Below, piece by piece: positions 1-9,479 of a stretch of DNA of 64,000 nucleotides. Below the pieces are notes generated by a model, which was not told the DNA's origin, did not search any database, and was given only the letters and a program-made list of their open reading frames with translations. Made by a program: the position numbers and the translations under genes. Source of the stretch: Paenibacillus methanolicus (GTDB lineage: Bacteria; Bacillota; Bacilli; Paenibacillales; Paenibacillaceae); contig NZ_VNHS01000012.1 in assembly GCF_008124765.1 (NCBI RefSeq), positions 248,001 to 312,000 of the forward strand, written 5' to 3'. Numbering within the stretch: position 1 is the first letter of the stretch; each line of letters starts with the position of its first letter.

Positions 1-206
1 TCGTGCAGGCGATCATCGCGATGGCGCACAGCCTGCATTTAAGCGTTTGCGCAGAGGGCGTGGAGACGAAGGAACAGCTCGATTTTCTGCGCGAGCACGG
101 TTGCAGCGAGGTGCAGGGGTATTATCTGTCGAAGCCGAAGGCCGCGGAAGAGATCGAGACCATCCTGGGGACGACCATCGCCTCCCGTATCGAGAGCGCT
201 TCGTAG
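1..206 (+). CDS. EAL-domain c-di-GMP phosphodiesterase, C-terminal end (partial)
   Basis: Only the last 68 or so codons are present; the gene enters from outside the window. The visible end carries A-E-G-V-E-T followed by a Q-x-x-F-L-R-E-x-G-C stretch and G-Y-Y-L-S-K-P, which is the classic C-terminal part of EAL domains that hydrolyse cyclic di-GMP. The Glu of A-E-G-V-E-T is a conserved active-site-region residue in the family. Whether GGDEF, PAS or membrane segments lie upstream cannot be seen. It is separated from the PTS operon by its own promoter and leader, so the two are probably not co-transcribed. Confidence 0.85.
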   Translation, partial: VQAIIAMAHSLHLSVCAEGVETKEQLDFLREHGCSEVQGYYLSKPKAAEEIETILGTTIASRIESAS

Positions 207-265
207 AGCGGGCTGAAGGCGCGCGAATCCCTGTCGGCAGGGGGTTTTTTCCACGAAAGAGAGAG

Positions 266-295
266 TTGACGGTAACGCTTTCTTTGCGTTATGAT
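266..295 (+). promoter_or_regulatory. Probable sigma-A promoter of the PTS operon
   Basis: TTGACG at 266-271, an 18-bp spacer and TATGAT at 290-295 give a close match to a housekeeping promoter directly ahead of the antitermination leader. A weak CcpA (cre)-like 14-mer (11 of 14 consensus positions by eye) overlaps the spacer at 270-283, which would suit carbon catabolite control but is not strong. Confidence 0.6.
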
Positions 296-316
296 GAGGA
301 CATAATCATACACGAC

Positions 317-396
317 GGCGTGTTACCTCGGGTAGAGGGCATGAGCCAAGAGAACGATTCTGCGAAGCAGAGTCTTTTTCTTGGCTCTTTTTTTTG
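317..396 (+). promoter_or_regulatory. RAT antiterminator overlapping a leader terminator
   Basis: A GAGCCAAG...CTTGGCTC hairpin (arms about 343-350 and 380-387, inner stem around TCTGC/GCAGA) followed by a T run at 388-396 forms an intrinsic terminator before any coding start. Overlapping its left arm is an imperfect dyad at about 317-347 ending in GGCATGAGCC, the form of the ribonucleic antiterminator (RAT) recognised by the BglG/GlcT family. The first gene encodes such an antiterminator, so the operon is probably autoregulated: when the protein is active it holds the RAT and blocks the terminator. Other RAT-like sites in the operon were not found. Confidence 0.75.
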
Positions 397-431
397 CCTT
401 TTTGCCATAATAAGCGAAGGTGATGAATGCG

Positions 432-1310
432 ATGACAAAGAGGGATTCCACATTGCGAATCGAACGCGCAATCAATAATAACGTCGTGCTCGTTTTGGAT
501 GACCAGACGAAAGAAGAATATGTGTTGATGGGCAAAGGCATCGGGTTCGCGGGCAAATGCGGCGAAAGCATTCCGGCCACCGATCCGCGCATCGAGAAAC
601 GCTTCCGTCTCGACGATCCGGGCGAGATGGTGCAGTACCATTCCTTGCTCGGCGACATGGAGCCGGAGGTCATCCGAATTTCGGAAGAAATTATCGGCTT
701 GATTACGGCAAGCTTCGGCGAGCTGGTGAACCGCAAAATTTATTTCGCGCTGCCAAGCCATATTCAGTTCGTCGTCTATCGGCTGCGCAACGGCATGGAG
801 ATCGTCAACCCGTTCTTGTACGAGACGAAAATGTGCTACAAAGACGAATATGAGATCGCTAAGCGAGCCGCGGAGCTAGTCGCGAATGCCTTTCACATCC
901 GGGTACCGGAAGAGGAAGTCGGCTTCCTAACGTACCATGTCCATTCGGCGGTGAGCAACGTGCCGGTTGGCCAAATCGTGAAGTTCACGAACTTGATCAA
1001 CGAGCTGATCGAGCAGATCGAAGAGCGGCGAGGCATCCGGATATCGCGGGAAAGCATCGATTACATTCGGCTCATCACGCATCTGCGCTATTCGGTCGAA
1101 CGCATCAGCCAAGACAAGCGGGTGCATAACCCGCTAGTCGCCGCCCTGCCGCAGCAGATGCCCGAAGCGTACGCGCTGGCGGAAGAGCTGTCGCAGCTGG
1201 TGCACGGTTATATCGGCAAGCCGGTGAGCGAGGATGAGATCGGGTTTCTGGCCATTCATTTGTACCGGTTGTTCGAGGTGTTTCAGGCGCCGGGACAAGC
1301 CGGATCGTAG
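432..1310 (+). CDS. glcT: BglG/GlcT-family PTS transcription antiterminator
   Basis: A 292-residue protein with an N-terminal co-antiterminator RNA-binding domain (about residues 1-60, including V-L-M-G-K-G-I-G-F-A) followed by two PTS regulation domains (PRD1 about 65-170, PRD2 about 175-290). Conserved PRD histidines are visible in L-T-Y-H-V-H-S, I-T-H-L-R and L-A-I-H-L. It should bind the RAT in its own leader and prevent termination, with PRD phosphorylation by EII and HPr setting activity. ATG 432 is chosen because A-G-G-T-G-A lies 7 nt upstream and the alignment with GlcT starts there; an upstream GTG at 420 is in frame but poorly placed. Specificity (glucose or GlcNAc) is not proven; the linked EIIBC suggests GlcNAc. 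Confidence 0.9.
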   Translation: MTKRDSTLRIERAINNNVVLVLDDQTKEEYVLMGKGIGFAGKCGESIPATDPRIEKRFRLDDPGEMVQYHSLLGDMEPEVIRISEEIIGLITASFGELVNRKIYFALPSHIQFVVYRLRNGMEIVNPFLYETKMCYKDEYEIAKRAAELVANAFHIRVPEEEVGFLTYHVHSAVSNVPVGQIVKFTNLINELIEQIEERRGIRISRESIDYIRLITHLRYSVERISQDKRVHNPLVAALPQQMPEAYALAEELSQLVHGYIGKPVSEDEIGFLAIHLYRLFEVFQAPGQAGS

Positions 1311-1361
1311 GGAAGAGCAGTTTGCGCGCCAACTAACACATTCATCAGGAGGGTTCCAATC

Positions 1362-1856
1362 ATGTTCGGAAAATTGTTCAAAGCCAAAAAAGATACGTTC
1401 ACCATTACGGCCCCGATTACGGGCAAAGCGGTACCCCTCACCGAGGTTCCGGACGAGGCATTCGCCGGCGGGCATATGGGACGCGGCATTGCGATCGAAC
1501 CTTCGGTCGGCAAACTTATCGCCCCGTTCGACGCGGTTGTCGCGCACGTGATCCATACGAATCACGCCGTCATTCTCGAGCACGCCTCCGGACTTCAACT
1601 GCTCGTGCATATCGGCATCAACACGGTCGCGATGAAAGGCGAGGGCTTCAAGGGGCATGTTCAAATCGGCGACGAAGTGAAAGCGGGTCAAACGCTGGTC
1701 GAGTTCGATATCGAAGCGATCCGCGCCGCAGGCTATCCGCTTATCACGCCGGTCATCATCGCGAACGAGGAAGAGTCGGTCGCGGAGCTCGAAGTGCTGC
1801 AAGGTTCGGTTACAGCTGGTCAGGATCCGGTTATCCAGGCGGTTCTGGCGAAGTAA
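1362..1856 (+). CDS. crr: PTS EIIA(Glc)-type phosphocarrier (Crr-like)
   Basis: A 164-residue stand-alone EIIA of the glucose superfamily. The phosphorylated histidine is in L-L-V-H-I-G-I-N-T-V and the second active-site histidine in N-H-A-V-I-L-E-H. It accepts phosphate from HPr and passes it to the EIIB cysteine of the membrane permease. In B. subtilis this domain is usually fused to PtsG; here it is separate, with an AGGAGG ribosome binding site and the EIIBC gene 42 bp downstream. As the only EIIA gene in the operon it must serve the adjacent EIIBC and may serve other glucose-family permeases in the cell. Confidence 0.93.
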   Translation: MFGKLFKAKKDTFTITAPITGKAVPLTEVPDEAFAGGHMGRGIAIEPSVGKLIAPFDAVVAHVIHTNHAVILEHASGLQLLVHIGINTVAMKGEGFKGHVQIGDEVKAGQTLVEFDIEAIRAAGYPLITPVIIANEEESVAELEVLQGSVTAGQDPVIQAVLAK

Positions 1857-1898
1857 CGATATAGATTCAGATTCATAGCTATCCTAGGGGGAGTAAAC

Positions 1899-3359
<1,461 letters not shown>

Positions 3360-3493
3360 GCAAGGCTGTCCATCGTCTCCCGGTTCCGTTATACAGAGAA
3401 GGCGCCGGGCAAGACGGGGACGGTTGCGGCAGCAAGTTTGGCTGGCTGATCGAGATAGATGAAAGCAGCATTTTACGAACAGGAGTGGAGAAC

Positions 3494-3769
3494 ATGCAAC
3501 AAACTTATACTGTGGCTAACCAACTGGGCATTCACGTACGTCCCGCGAAACAAATCGTGGAGGCGGCCAAAAAATATCCGAACTGCAACATTTTCGTCGA
3601 GAAGGACGGCAAGCGCAACAGCGCGAAGAGCCTGGTGAACGTGCTGACGCTCGGCGCCAAGCACGGCGATAGCGTCACGCTGATCACGGAAGGCGAGCAA
3701 GAAGCGGAAGCGCAGAAGGAAATCGGCTCGATCCTCTCGGCCGCGATCGACGGCCACGGTGGGAACTAA
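3494..3769 (+). CDS. ptsH: Phosphocarrier protein HPr
   Basis: A 91-residue HPr with the EI-phosphorylated histidine at residue 14 in G-I-H-V-R-P-A and the HPr kinase target Ser46 in A-K-S-L-V-N-V, so it can work both in sugar transport and in CcpA-dependent catabolite control. Start codon has GGAG upstream. A 134-bp gap separates it from the EIIBC gene, with no clear terminator. The stop codon TAA overlaps the ATG of ptsI, implying translational coupling. The V-R-P-A-K-Q variant after the histidine differs slightly from the more common A-R-P-A-T. Confidence 0.95.
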   Translation: MQQTYTVANQLGIHVRPAKQIVEAAKKYPNCNIFVEKDGKRNSAKSLVNVLTLGAKHGDSVTLITEGEQEAEAQKEIGSILSAAIDGHGGN

Positions 3770-5508
3770 TGATCGTCCGGGGCATAGCGGCATCGCCGGG
3801 CATCGCGATCGGCCGCGTATGGCGGATGGAGAGCGAAGCCGAAGCGGCGAATGCGCCGGCTAACATCGAGCCATCGGCGGTGGAGTCCGAGACGGCGCGT
3901 CTGATGCAAGCGATCGCGGAATCCGCGTCGGAAGTTGCGGCGCTGCGGGATCAGTTGATCGCGAAGGGCCAGGCGCACGAGGCGGAGATTTTCGACGGCC
4001 ATCTTATGCTGCTCGAAGACGAAGAGCTGCTGGACCGGGCGAGGAACGCGATCAACGATGAGCTGATGGCGGCGGAAGCGGCCATCGCGGCGGCACGCGA
4101 CGAAATCGCGGCGATGCTCGAGAGTCTAGACGACGAGTACTTGCGCGAGCGTGCGGCGGATATCCGGGATATCGGCGGACGCATCATCGCGCGGCTGACC
4201 GGCCGATCCGACATGCCTCCGGCAGGGGGCGGCGATCCGGTCATTATCGTGGCGCCGGACTTGACGCCTTCGCACACGGCGCAGCTCGATCCGTCCGCGG
4301 TCGCGGGCTTCGTGACGCTGCAGGGCGGACGCACGTCGCACTCGGCGATCATCGCGCGGGCGAACGGCATCCCGGCGATCGTCGGCATGGGCGATGCGCT
4401 GGCCGATCTTCGCGCGGGCGAAGTGGTGATCCTGGACGGCGAATCCGGCGAGCTGCATATCGCGCCGAGCGAGATCGTCATCGCCGAATTCGCCGCGCGC
4501 CGCGAGGCGGAGCGCGCGAAGCGGGAAGGGCTGCAGTCGCTGATGGGGCTGGACAGCGTGTCGCTGGACGGCGTGCGCGTCGAGCTCGTCGCCAACATCG
4601 GTTCGCCGGCCGATGCCGTCAGCGCGAAGGAGCGCGGAGCGGAAGGCGTCGGCTTGTACCGGACCGAATTCCTCTACATGGGCCGCGATACGCTGCCTTC
4701 GGAGGACGAGCAGTATGACGCTTACGTCAGCGTCGCCCGCACGTTCGGACCGGATGCGCCGATCGTTATCCGCACGATGGACATCGGCGGGGACAAGGAG
4801 CTGCCGCTGCTCGAGCTGCCGAAGGAGGACAATCCGTTCCTCGGCTATCGGGCGATCCGGATTTCGCTCGACCGGCCGGAGCTGTTCAAGACGCAGCTTC
4901 GCGCGATCCTGCGAGCCAGCGCCCACGGGAACTTGAAGATCATGTTCCCGATGATCGCGACGCTCGCCGAGTGGCGGGCGGCGAAGGCGCTCGTCGACGC
5001 GTGCAAGGAAGAGCTGCACGGCGAAGGCGCGGCGTTCAACGAGGCGATCGAATGCGGCATCATGATCGAAATTCCGGCGGCGGCGCTGCTGGCGGACCGC
5101 TTCGCGAAGGAAGTCGATTTCTTCAGCATCGGCACGAACGATCTGACCCAGTACACGTGCGCGGCGGACCGGATGAACCAGAAGCTCGCGGCGCTTAACG
5201 ATCCGCTGCAGCCGGCCGTGCTGCATCTAATCGAGCGCGTCATCCGCGCGGCCCGAGCCGAAGGCAAATGGGCGGGCATGTGCGGCGAGATGGCCGGCCA
5301 GCCGCATGCGGTGCCGATCCTGCTCGGCCTCGGCCTGCACGAGTTCAGCATGAGCGCCAATGCCGTGCTGCCGGCGCGCGGTCTAATCCGCGGCATCGAC
5401 CAGGCGAGCATGGCGGCGTTGGCTGCCGAAGCGCTCGAACTCGAGACGCCGGACGCGATCCGCGCGCTCGTGGAAGCGCGCGTGCCGGCGATTCGCCAGG
5501 CGTATTAA
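3769..5508 (+). CDS. ptsI: PTS Enzyme I, phosphoenolpyruvate-protein phosphotransferase
   Basis: A 579-residue Enzyme I that takes phosphate from PEP and gives it to HPr. Seen in order: N-terminal HPr-binding helical domain, the phosphohistidine domain with active His191 in G-G-R-T-S-H-S-A, and the PEP-binding barrel with G-L-Y-R-T-E-F-L and the catalytic Cys505 in A-G-M-C-G-E-M. Length is normal for the family. Start overlaps the ptsH stop. A strong terminator follows, closing the five-gene PTS operon. Confidence 0.96.
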   Translation: MIVRGIAASPGIAIGRVWRMESEAEAANAPANIEPSAVESETARLMQAIAESASEVAALRDQLIAKGQAHEAEIFDGHLMLLEDEELLDRARNAINDELMAAEAAIAAARDEIAAMLESLDDEYLRERAADIRDIGGRIIARLTGRSDMPPAGGGDPVIIVAPDLTPSHTAQLDPSAVAGFVTLQGGRTSHSAIIARANGIPAIVGMGDALADLRAGEVVILDGESGELHIAPSEIVIAEFAARREAERAKREGLQSLMGLDSVSLDGVRVELVANIGSPADAVSAKERGAEGVGLYRTEFLYMGRDTLPSEDEQYDAYVSVARTFGPDAPIVIRTMDIGGDKELPLLELPKEDNPFLGYRAIRISLDRPELFKTQLRAILRASAHGNLKIMFPMIATLAEWRAAKALVDACKEELHGEGAAFNEAIECGIMIEIPAAALLADRFAKEVDFFSIGTNDLTQYTCAADRMNQKLAALNDPLQPAVLHLIERVIRAARAEGKWAGMCGEMAGQPHAVPILLGLGLHEFSMSANAVLPARGLIRGIDQASMAALAAEALELETPDAIRALVEARVPAIRQAY

Positions 5509-5514
5509 GGGAAG

Positions 5515-5548
5515 AAGCGTACTCCGCTTGGCGGGGTACGCTTTTTTT
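5515..5548 (+). terminator. Rho-independent terminator of the PTS operon
   Basis: Arms AAGCGTACTCCGC and GCGGGGTACGCTT with a 3-nt loop, followed by seven T. Confidence 0.9.
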
Positions 5549-5597
5549 GTCTCGCGCGCGGGATAGTGAATTGAGCTCGAAAGTCGCCCCTTATCAC

Positions 5598-5631
5598 AAA
5601 AAGCGCCGGGAAGGTTTCCCCTCCCGGCGCT
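5598..5631 (-). terminator. Terminator of the cvfC-like gene
   Basis: Read on the minus strand: AGCGCCGGGA and TCCCGGCGCT arms flanking a short purine-rich loop, then a T run, 39 bp after the stop codon of the minus-strand gene. Confidence 0.8.
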
Positions 5632-5669
5632 CCCATCCGCCGAATCCAAGCGGCGGATGTTCAACCGCT

Positions 5670-6815
5670 CTAACCTTCTCCGCGCTCGCGCGCCGTCATC
5701 TGCTGCCACACCGAGCCGGCCGCTTCTTCGCCGCGTTCGATGCGCTCGAGCGCCATGCGCGCCTGCAGACGCACTTCGAATTCGGCGTCTTCCGAGGCGC
5801 CGCGCAGCGCGTCGACCGCGCTGTCGTCGCCCGCTTCGTACAGGAAGCGGGCCGCCCGCCAGCGGACGAGCTTGTTGCGGTCGCCCAGCGCTTCGATCAT
5901 CGGGCCGATCGCGGACGGATCGCCCAGATCGGAGAGCGTGTCGCCCGCCGTCCGGCGGACGGAGGCGGAGCTGTCGCGCAGCGCCGTGAACAGATGCGGC
6001 ATCGATTCGGGCAGGCGCAGCTCGCCGAGGTAGACGACGGCCAGCCGGCGGATCGAAGCATTGTCGTCCGCCAGACATTGCGCCAGCAGCGGCAGCATAT
6101 CCGGCTGCGGGATCGTGCGGTTCAGCGCTTCGTACCGCTCGTTCCATTCCGGAGATTGCAGACGGGCGGCCAGTTCCTCGGTCGTCAGCGGCTCCGGGCG
6201 TACCGGCGGCGCCGGCGTCTGGCCGCCCGCCGCGCCGGCGGCCAGGGCATCCGCGACGAGCTCATCCAGCCGCTGCTGCGGATAGGCGGCCTCAAGCTCG
6301 CGCACCAGCTCGGCCGCGATCTCTTCCGGCTCGCCGTAGCGGACGCCGAGCTCCTCGAGCTTGCGCTCGCGGATCATCGTCGCGGCGGCGGCGCGGGTGA
6401 CCGCGTCCGTGAAGGCGGCGGGCATCGCCGCGCGCACTTCGCGGTCCGCCATCCGCACGCGGACTTGAATCGGAATGCCGCGGTACAGCTGCACGAATGC
6501 GTGCGCCTCGCCGAAGCTGTCGGCGGCTTGGCCGTCCTCCGGCTTCCCGCCGTCCGCGCTTTCGCCCAGCACCGTCCGCGCTCCGGACAGGATGCGTTCC
6601 CAGTCCGCGCCCGGCTTGCGGTCGAGAGCGATGAAGTCGGCGGTGCGGAACAGTCCGCGCACGCCGTCGATGCGCAGCAGGCCGGCGAGCGGCTCGGGCG
6701 CCGCGTCCGCGTCCGCCAAGGCGTACGTCTCCCGTTTGCCGGCAGGCAGCTTCTCGTCCACGTTCAATTTCATCGTATTCGGACTTGGGGTCGGTTCAAT
6801 AAATATCAAGCGCAT
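5670..6815 (-). CDS. CvfC/YpgR-like protein: NifU N-terminal-like domain plus HEAT repeats
   Basis: A 381-residue soluble protein. The first 90 residues contain F-I-E-P-T-P-S-P-N-T-M-K, the hallmark of the Nfu/NifU N-terminal scaffold-like domain; residues about 215-365 form HEAT-type helical repeats (E-R-Y-E-A-L, S-I-R-R-L-A-V, S-V-R-R-T-A, L-V-R-W-R-A-A-R). This arrangement is that of conserved virulence factor C of staphylococci and YpgR of Bacillus. The biochemical role is not established; a scaffold in Fe-S or protein assembly is a guess from the fold. AAGGAGG 9 nt before the ATG supports the start. Single-gene transcript. Confidence 0.85.
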   Translation of the reverse strand: MRLIFIEPTPSPNTMKLNVDEKLPAGKRETYALADADAAPEPLAGLLRIDGVRGLFRTADFIALDRKPGADWERILSGARTVLGESADGGKPEDGQAADSFGEAHAFVQLYRGIPIQVRVRMADREVRAAMPAAFTDAVTRAAAATMIRERKLEELGVRYGEPEEIAAELVRELEAAYPQQRLDELVADALAAGAAGGQTPAPPVRPEPLTTEELAARLQSPEWNERYEALNRTIPQPDMLPLLAQCLADDNASIRRLAVVYLGELRLPESMPHLFTALRDSSASVRRTAGDTLSDLGDPSAIGPMIEALGDRNKLVRWRAARFLYEAGDDSAVDALRGASEDAEFEVRLQARMALERIERGEEAAGSVWQQMTARERGEG

Positions 6816-7134
6816 TTGCGCATACCTCCTTAATAACCGCGATCATATTACCGTCCAGCATCCCTTTAAGTGTACCGGAAATCACGCCCGGAAGCGAGCC
6901 GCGGCAACGGGAGAGAACGTGCGAGAGCGGGAGACCGGAGACGCTGCGCAAGCAGCGTCAATCCGCGGCGGTAAGCTAGCTTTTGACCGGAACCGACGAT
7001 AGGGGACGCGAGGACCGACCTGGCGAATTCCGCGCAGCCATTCCGGATTTGCGTAATTCCCGCGGGGTTGATATCGTAGAAGCAACGCAAGATAGAAGCC
7101 GCGATTTGATAGGCTGGGAGGGTAAGTTTCGCAC
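6816..7134. other. Intergenic region between divergent genes
   Basis: 319 bp holding the cvfC-like ribosome binding site near 6825 and a GGGAGGG about 12-25 bp before the MBL gene. No convincing promoter hexamers, hairpin or small ORF was found. Confidence 0.5.
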
Positions 7135-8112
7135 ATGCGTTACACGAATATGAATCCGGAGGCGAAGACGAGCTCGTTCGCCGATCTTCGCCGCTGGCGC
7201 CGGGAGCGGGCCGCCAAAATGAAAACGAAAGATTTCTCTTGGCGCGTGCCGTCGGTCAAAGCCGATCTGCGCTATTTGCGAAGCCGCACGAAGGCGGCCT
7301 CGGTGACGTGGGTCGGCCATTCGACGTTCCTGATCCGCCACAGCGGGCTGACGATCGTCACCGATCCGGTCTGGGCCGAAACGATGGGCTTTCAGAAAAG
7401 GCTGACGCCGCCGGGGATCGAGATCGGTCAAATGCCGCCGGTCGACGTCGTGCTGCTGTCGCATTCCCATTACGATCATCTTCACCTGCCTTCGCTCAAG
7501 AAGCTTATCGGCGACAAGCGGCTCATCGTGCCGGCCGGTCTCGGACCGCTGCTGCGCAAGAAAGGCTTCGAATTCGTCACCGAGCTGCAGTGGTGGGAGC
7601 AGACGATGGTGGACGGCGTCCGCTTCACGTTCGTGCCGGCTCAGCATTGGACGCGCCGCACGCTGACGGACACGAACCGGTCGCATTGGGGCGGATTCGT
7701 CATCGAGCCGGTCGAGTCGATCATGAACGCGAAGCCGCACGATTACGCGCCCGAGACGATCTACTTCGCCGGGGACAGCGGGTATTTCGACGGGTTCAAG
7801 CAGATCGGGCAGCAGTTCCGCATCGACGTCGCGCTCATGCCGATCGGGGCGTACGAGCCGGAGTGGTTCATGAAGATGCAGCACGTCACGCCGGAAGAAG
7901 CGCTTCAGGCGTTCATCGACGTGGGCGCGAGGCTGTTCGTTCCCATGCACTACGGGGCGTTCGCGCTGGCGGACGACACGCCGCGGGAAGCGCTGGACCG
8001 GCTGGAGACGGAGCGGGCAAGACTCGGCATCGAGCCGGAGCGGATCGAGGTGCTGCCGCAGGGGAGGGTGCTCAAGATCGCCGAAGCCGACGCCATGACA
8101 AAATCGGATTGA
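7135..8112 (+). CDS. MBL-fold metallohydrolase (NAPE-PLD/UlaG-like)
   Basis: A 325-residue cytosolic protein of the metallo-beta-lactamase fold. Metal ligands are visible in H-S-H-Y-D-H-L-H, in P-A-Q-H-W, in F-A-G-D-S-G-Y and near P-M-H-Y-G; V-G-H-S-T-F-L-I and P-I-G-A-Y-E-P-E-W-F-M match the bacterial relatives of N-acyl-phosphatidylethanolamine phospholipase D. A phosphodiesterase or phospholipase activity is therefore suggested, but the bacterial members have varied or unknown substrates. An ATG at 7150 is an alternative start. The N-terminal 50 residues are basic and not typical of the catalytic fold. No signal peptide. Confidence 0.85.
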   Translation: MRYTNMNPEAKTSSFADLRRWRRERAAKMKTKDFSWRVPSVKADLRYLRSRTKAASVTWVGHSTFLIRHSGLTIVTDPVWAETMGFQKRLTPPGIEIGQMPPVDVVLLSHSHYDHLHLPSLKKLIGDKRLIVPAGLGPLLRKKGFEFVTELQWWEQTMVDGVRFTFVPAQHWTRRTLTDTNRSHWGGFVIEPVESIMNAKPHDYAPETIYFAGDSGYFDGFKQIGQQFRIDVALMPIGAYEPEWFMKMQHVTPEEALQAFIDVGARLFVPMHYGAFALADDTPREALDRLETERARLGIEPERIEVLPQGRVLKIAEADAMTKSD

Positions 8113-8263
8113 AAAATCCCTACCGTGCCTACTGGTTTCGACACCGAATGTCCGGTAAACTGCAATTGAACGTAATCCGAGCGCGACAGAACACCGGGCG
8201 CGTTCCTCGTAACGCGTTCCATATAGATGCAAACGCAATCATCCAACGGGAGGCTATACCATA

Positions 8264-9325
8264 ATGAGCAGCATCGTAAAAATCGGCATTATCGGCGCGG
8301 GCGCGATCGGCAACGCGCACATGGGCGCATTCCAGAAACTTGAAGGCGCGCAGGTGGCCGCGATCACCGACGTCTTCCTGCCGCACGCGGAGCAGCGGGC
8401 GCAAGAGCACAATATTCCGCTCGTCCACCAGAGCCCGCAGGCGCTGCTGGAAGATCCGGACATCGACGCGGTCGTCGTCGCCGTGCCGAACAAGTTCCAC
8501 GCGCCGCTGGCGATCGAAGCGCTTCGCCAAGGCAAGCACGTCCTGCTGGAGAAGCCGATGTCCATCGACTCCGAGACGGCGCGCCGGATCGTCGAAGCGA
8601 AGGAGCAGTCGGGCAAAATCCTCATGATGGCGCACCAAATGCGCTGGGAAGGGCTGTCCCGCGCGCTGAAGGGCGAGATCGAAGAAGGCAAGCTCGGCCG
8701 CATCTACAACGCGAAAGCGGGCTGGTTCCGCAAGAAGGGCATTCCGGGCTGGGGCTCCTGGTTCACGCGGATGGACGAGTCCGGCGGCGGACCGCTCATC
8801 GACATCGGCGTGCACATGCTCGACTTGACGCTGTACATGATGGGCAACCCGAAGCCGGTATCGGTATTCGGGACGACGTACGCGGAATTCGGTCCGAAGA
8901 AAGCCGGCATCGGCAGCTGGGGCACGCCGAATTGGGACGGGTACTACGACGTCGAAGACTTGGCGACCGCGCTGATCAAATTCGACAACGGCGCGACGCT
9001 GTCGCTTGAAGTGAGCTGGGCCGCGCACGCGGCGGGCCTGAGCGAAGATCCGTTCATCTACCTGATGGGCACGGACGCGGGCGCTTCGATCGTCGGCAGC
9101 ACGGGCAAGACGGTCACGCACGAGAACAACATCATCATCGAATCGACGCTCGCGCCGCTCGAGGGCGACGCGCGCCAATTGATGAGCGAGCATTTCGTCG
9201 CCTGCATCCAAGAAGGCAAGGAGCCGATCACGACCGCGCTGTCGGGCTACACGAACAACCGGATTTTGGACGCGATCTACGAGTCGTCGAAGACGGGCAA
9301 CGAAGTGAAGCTGAACTGGGACTAG
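8264..9325 (+). CDS. Gfo/Idh/MocA-family NAD(P)-dependent oxidoreductase
   Basis: A 353-residue two-domain dehydrogenase: Rossmann domain with G-I-I-G-A-G-A-I-G-N-A-H near the N-terminus, the E-K-P-M conserved lysine motif (about residue 100), and a C-terminal alpha/beta substrate domain with D-I-G-V-H-M-L-D-L supplying a likely catalytic His. Family members oxidise sugars, inositols or sugar nucleotides; the substrate cannot be read from the sequence, and neighbours give no clue. GGGAGG lies ahead of the ATG. Probably monocistronic. Confidence 0.9.
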   Translation: MSSIVKIGIIGAGAIGNAHMGAFQKLEGAQVAAITDVFLPHAEQRAQEHNIPLVHQSPQALLEDPDIDAVVVAVPNKFHAPLAIEALRQGKHVLLEKPMSIDSETARRIVEAKEQSGKILMMAHQMRWEGLSRALKGEIEEGKLGRIYNAKAGWFRKKGIPGWGSWFTRMDESGGGPLIDIGVHMLDLTLYMMGNPKPVSVFGTTYAEFGPKKAGIGSWGTPNWDGYYDVEDLATALIKFDNGATLSLEVSWAAHAAGLSEDPFIYLMGTDAGASIVGSTGKTVTHENNIIIESTLAPLEGDARQLMSEHFVACIQEGKEPITTALSGYTNNRILDAIYESSKTGNEVKLNWD

Positions 9326-9350
9326 TCGCATCGCGCACAAAGGCAAACAC

Positions 9351-9383
9351 AGAGCAGCCGCCGGGTTTCCGGTGGCTGCTCTT
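9351..9383 (+). terminator. Hairpin after the oxidoreductase gene, probable terminator
   Basis: A 14-bp stem AGAGCAGCCGCCGG/CCGGTGGCTGCTCT with loop GTTT. The T run is short and interrupted, so termination may be weak. Confidence 0.6.
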
Positions 9384-9479
9384 GTCATGCGCGCCGGATT
9401 CGCGCAAGGACTTTTCGCGTTCGTTGTGGTATAATGGTGCGATGAGTATCAAATGAACAAAAGGACGGGATTGCGTACC

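Noticed and set aside
5268-6833. 521-codon plus-strand frame across the ptsI end and the cvfC-like gene
   Set aside because: Runs through a strong terminator and opposes a recognised protein; composition is typical of an antisense GC frame.
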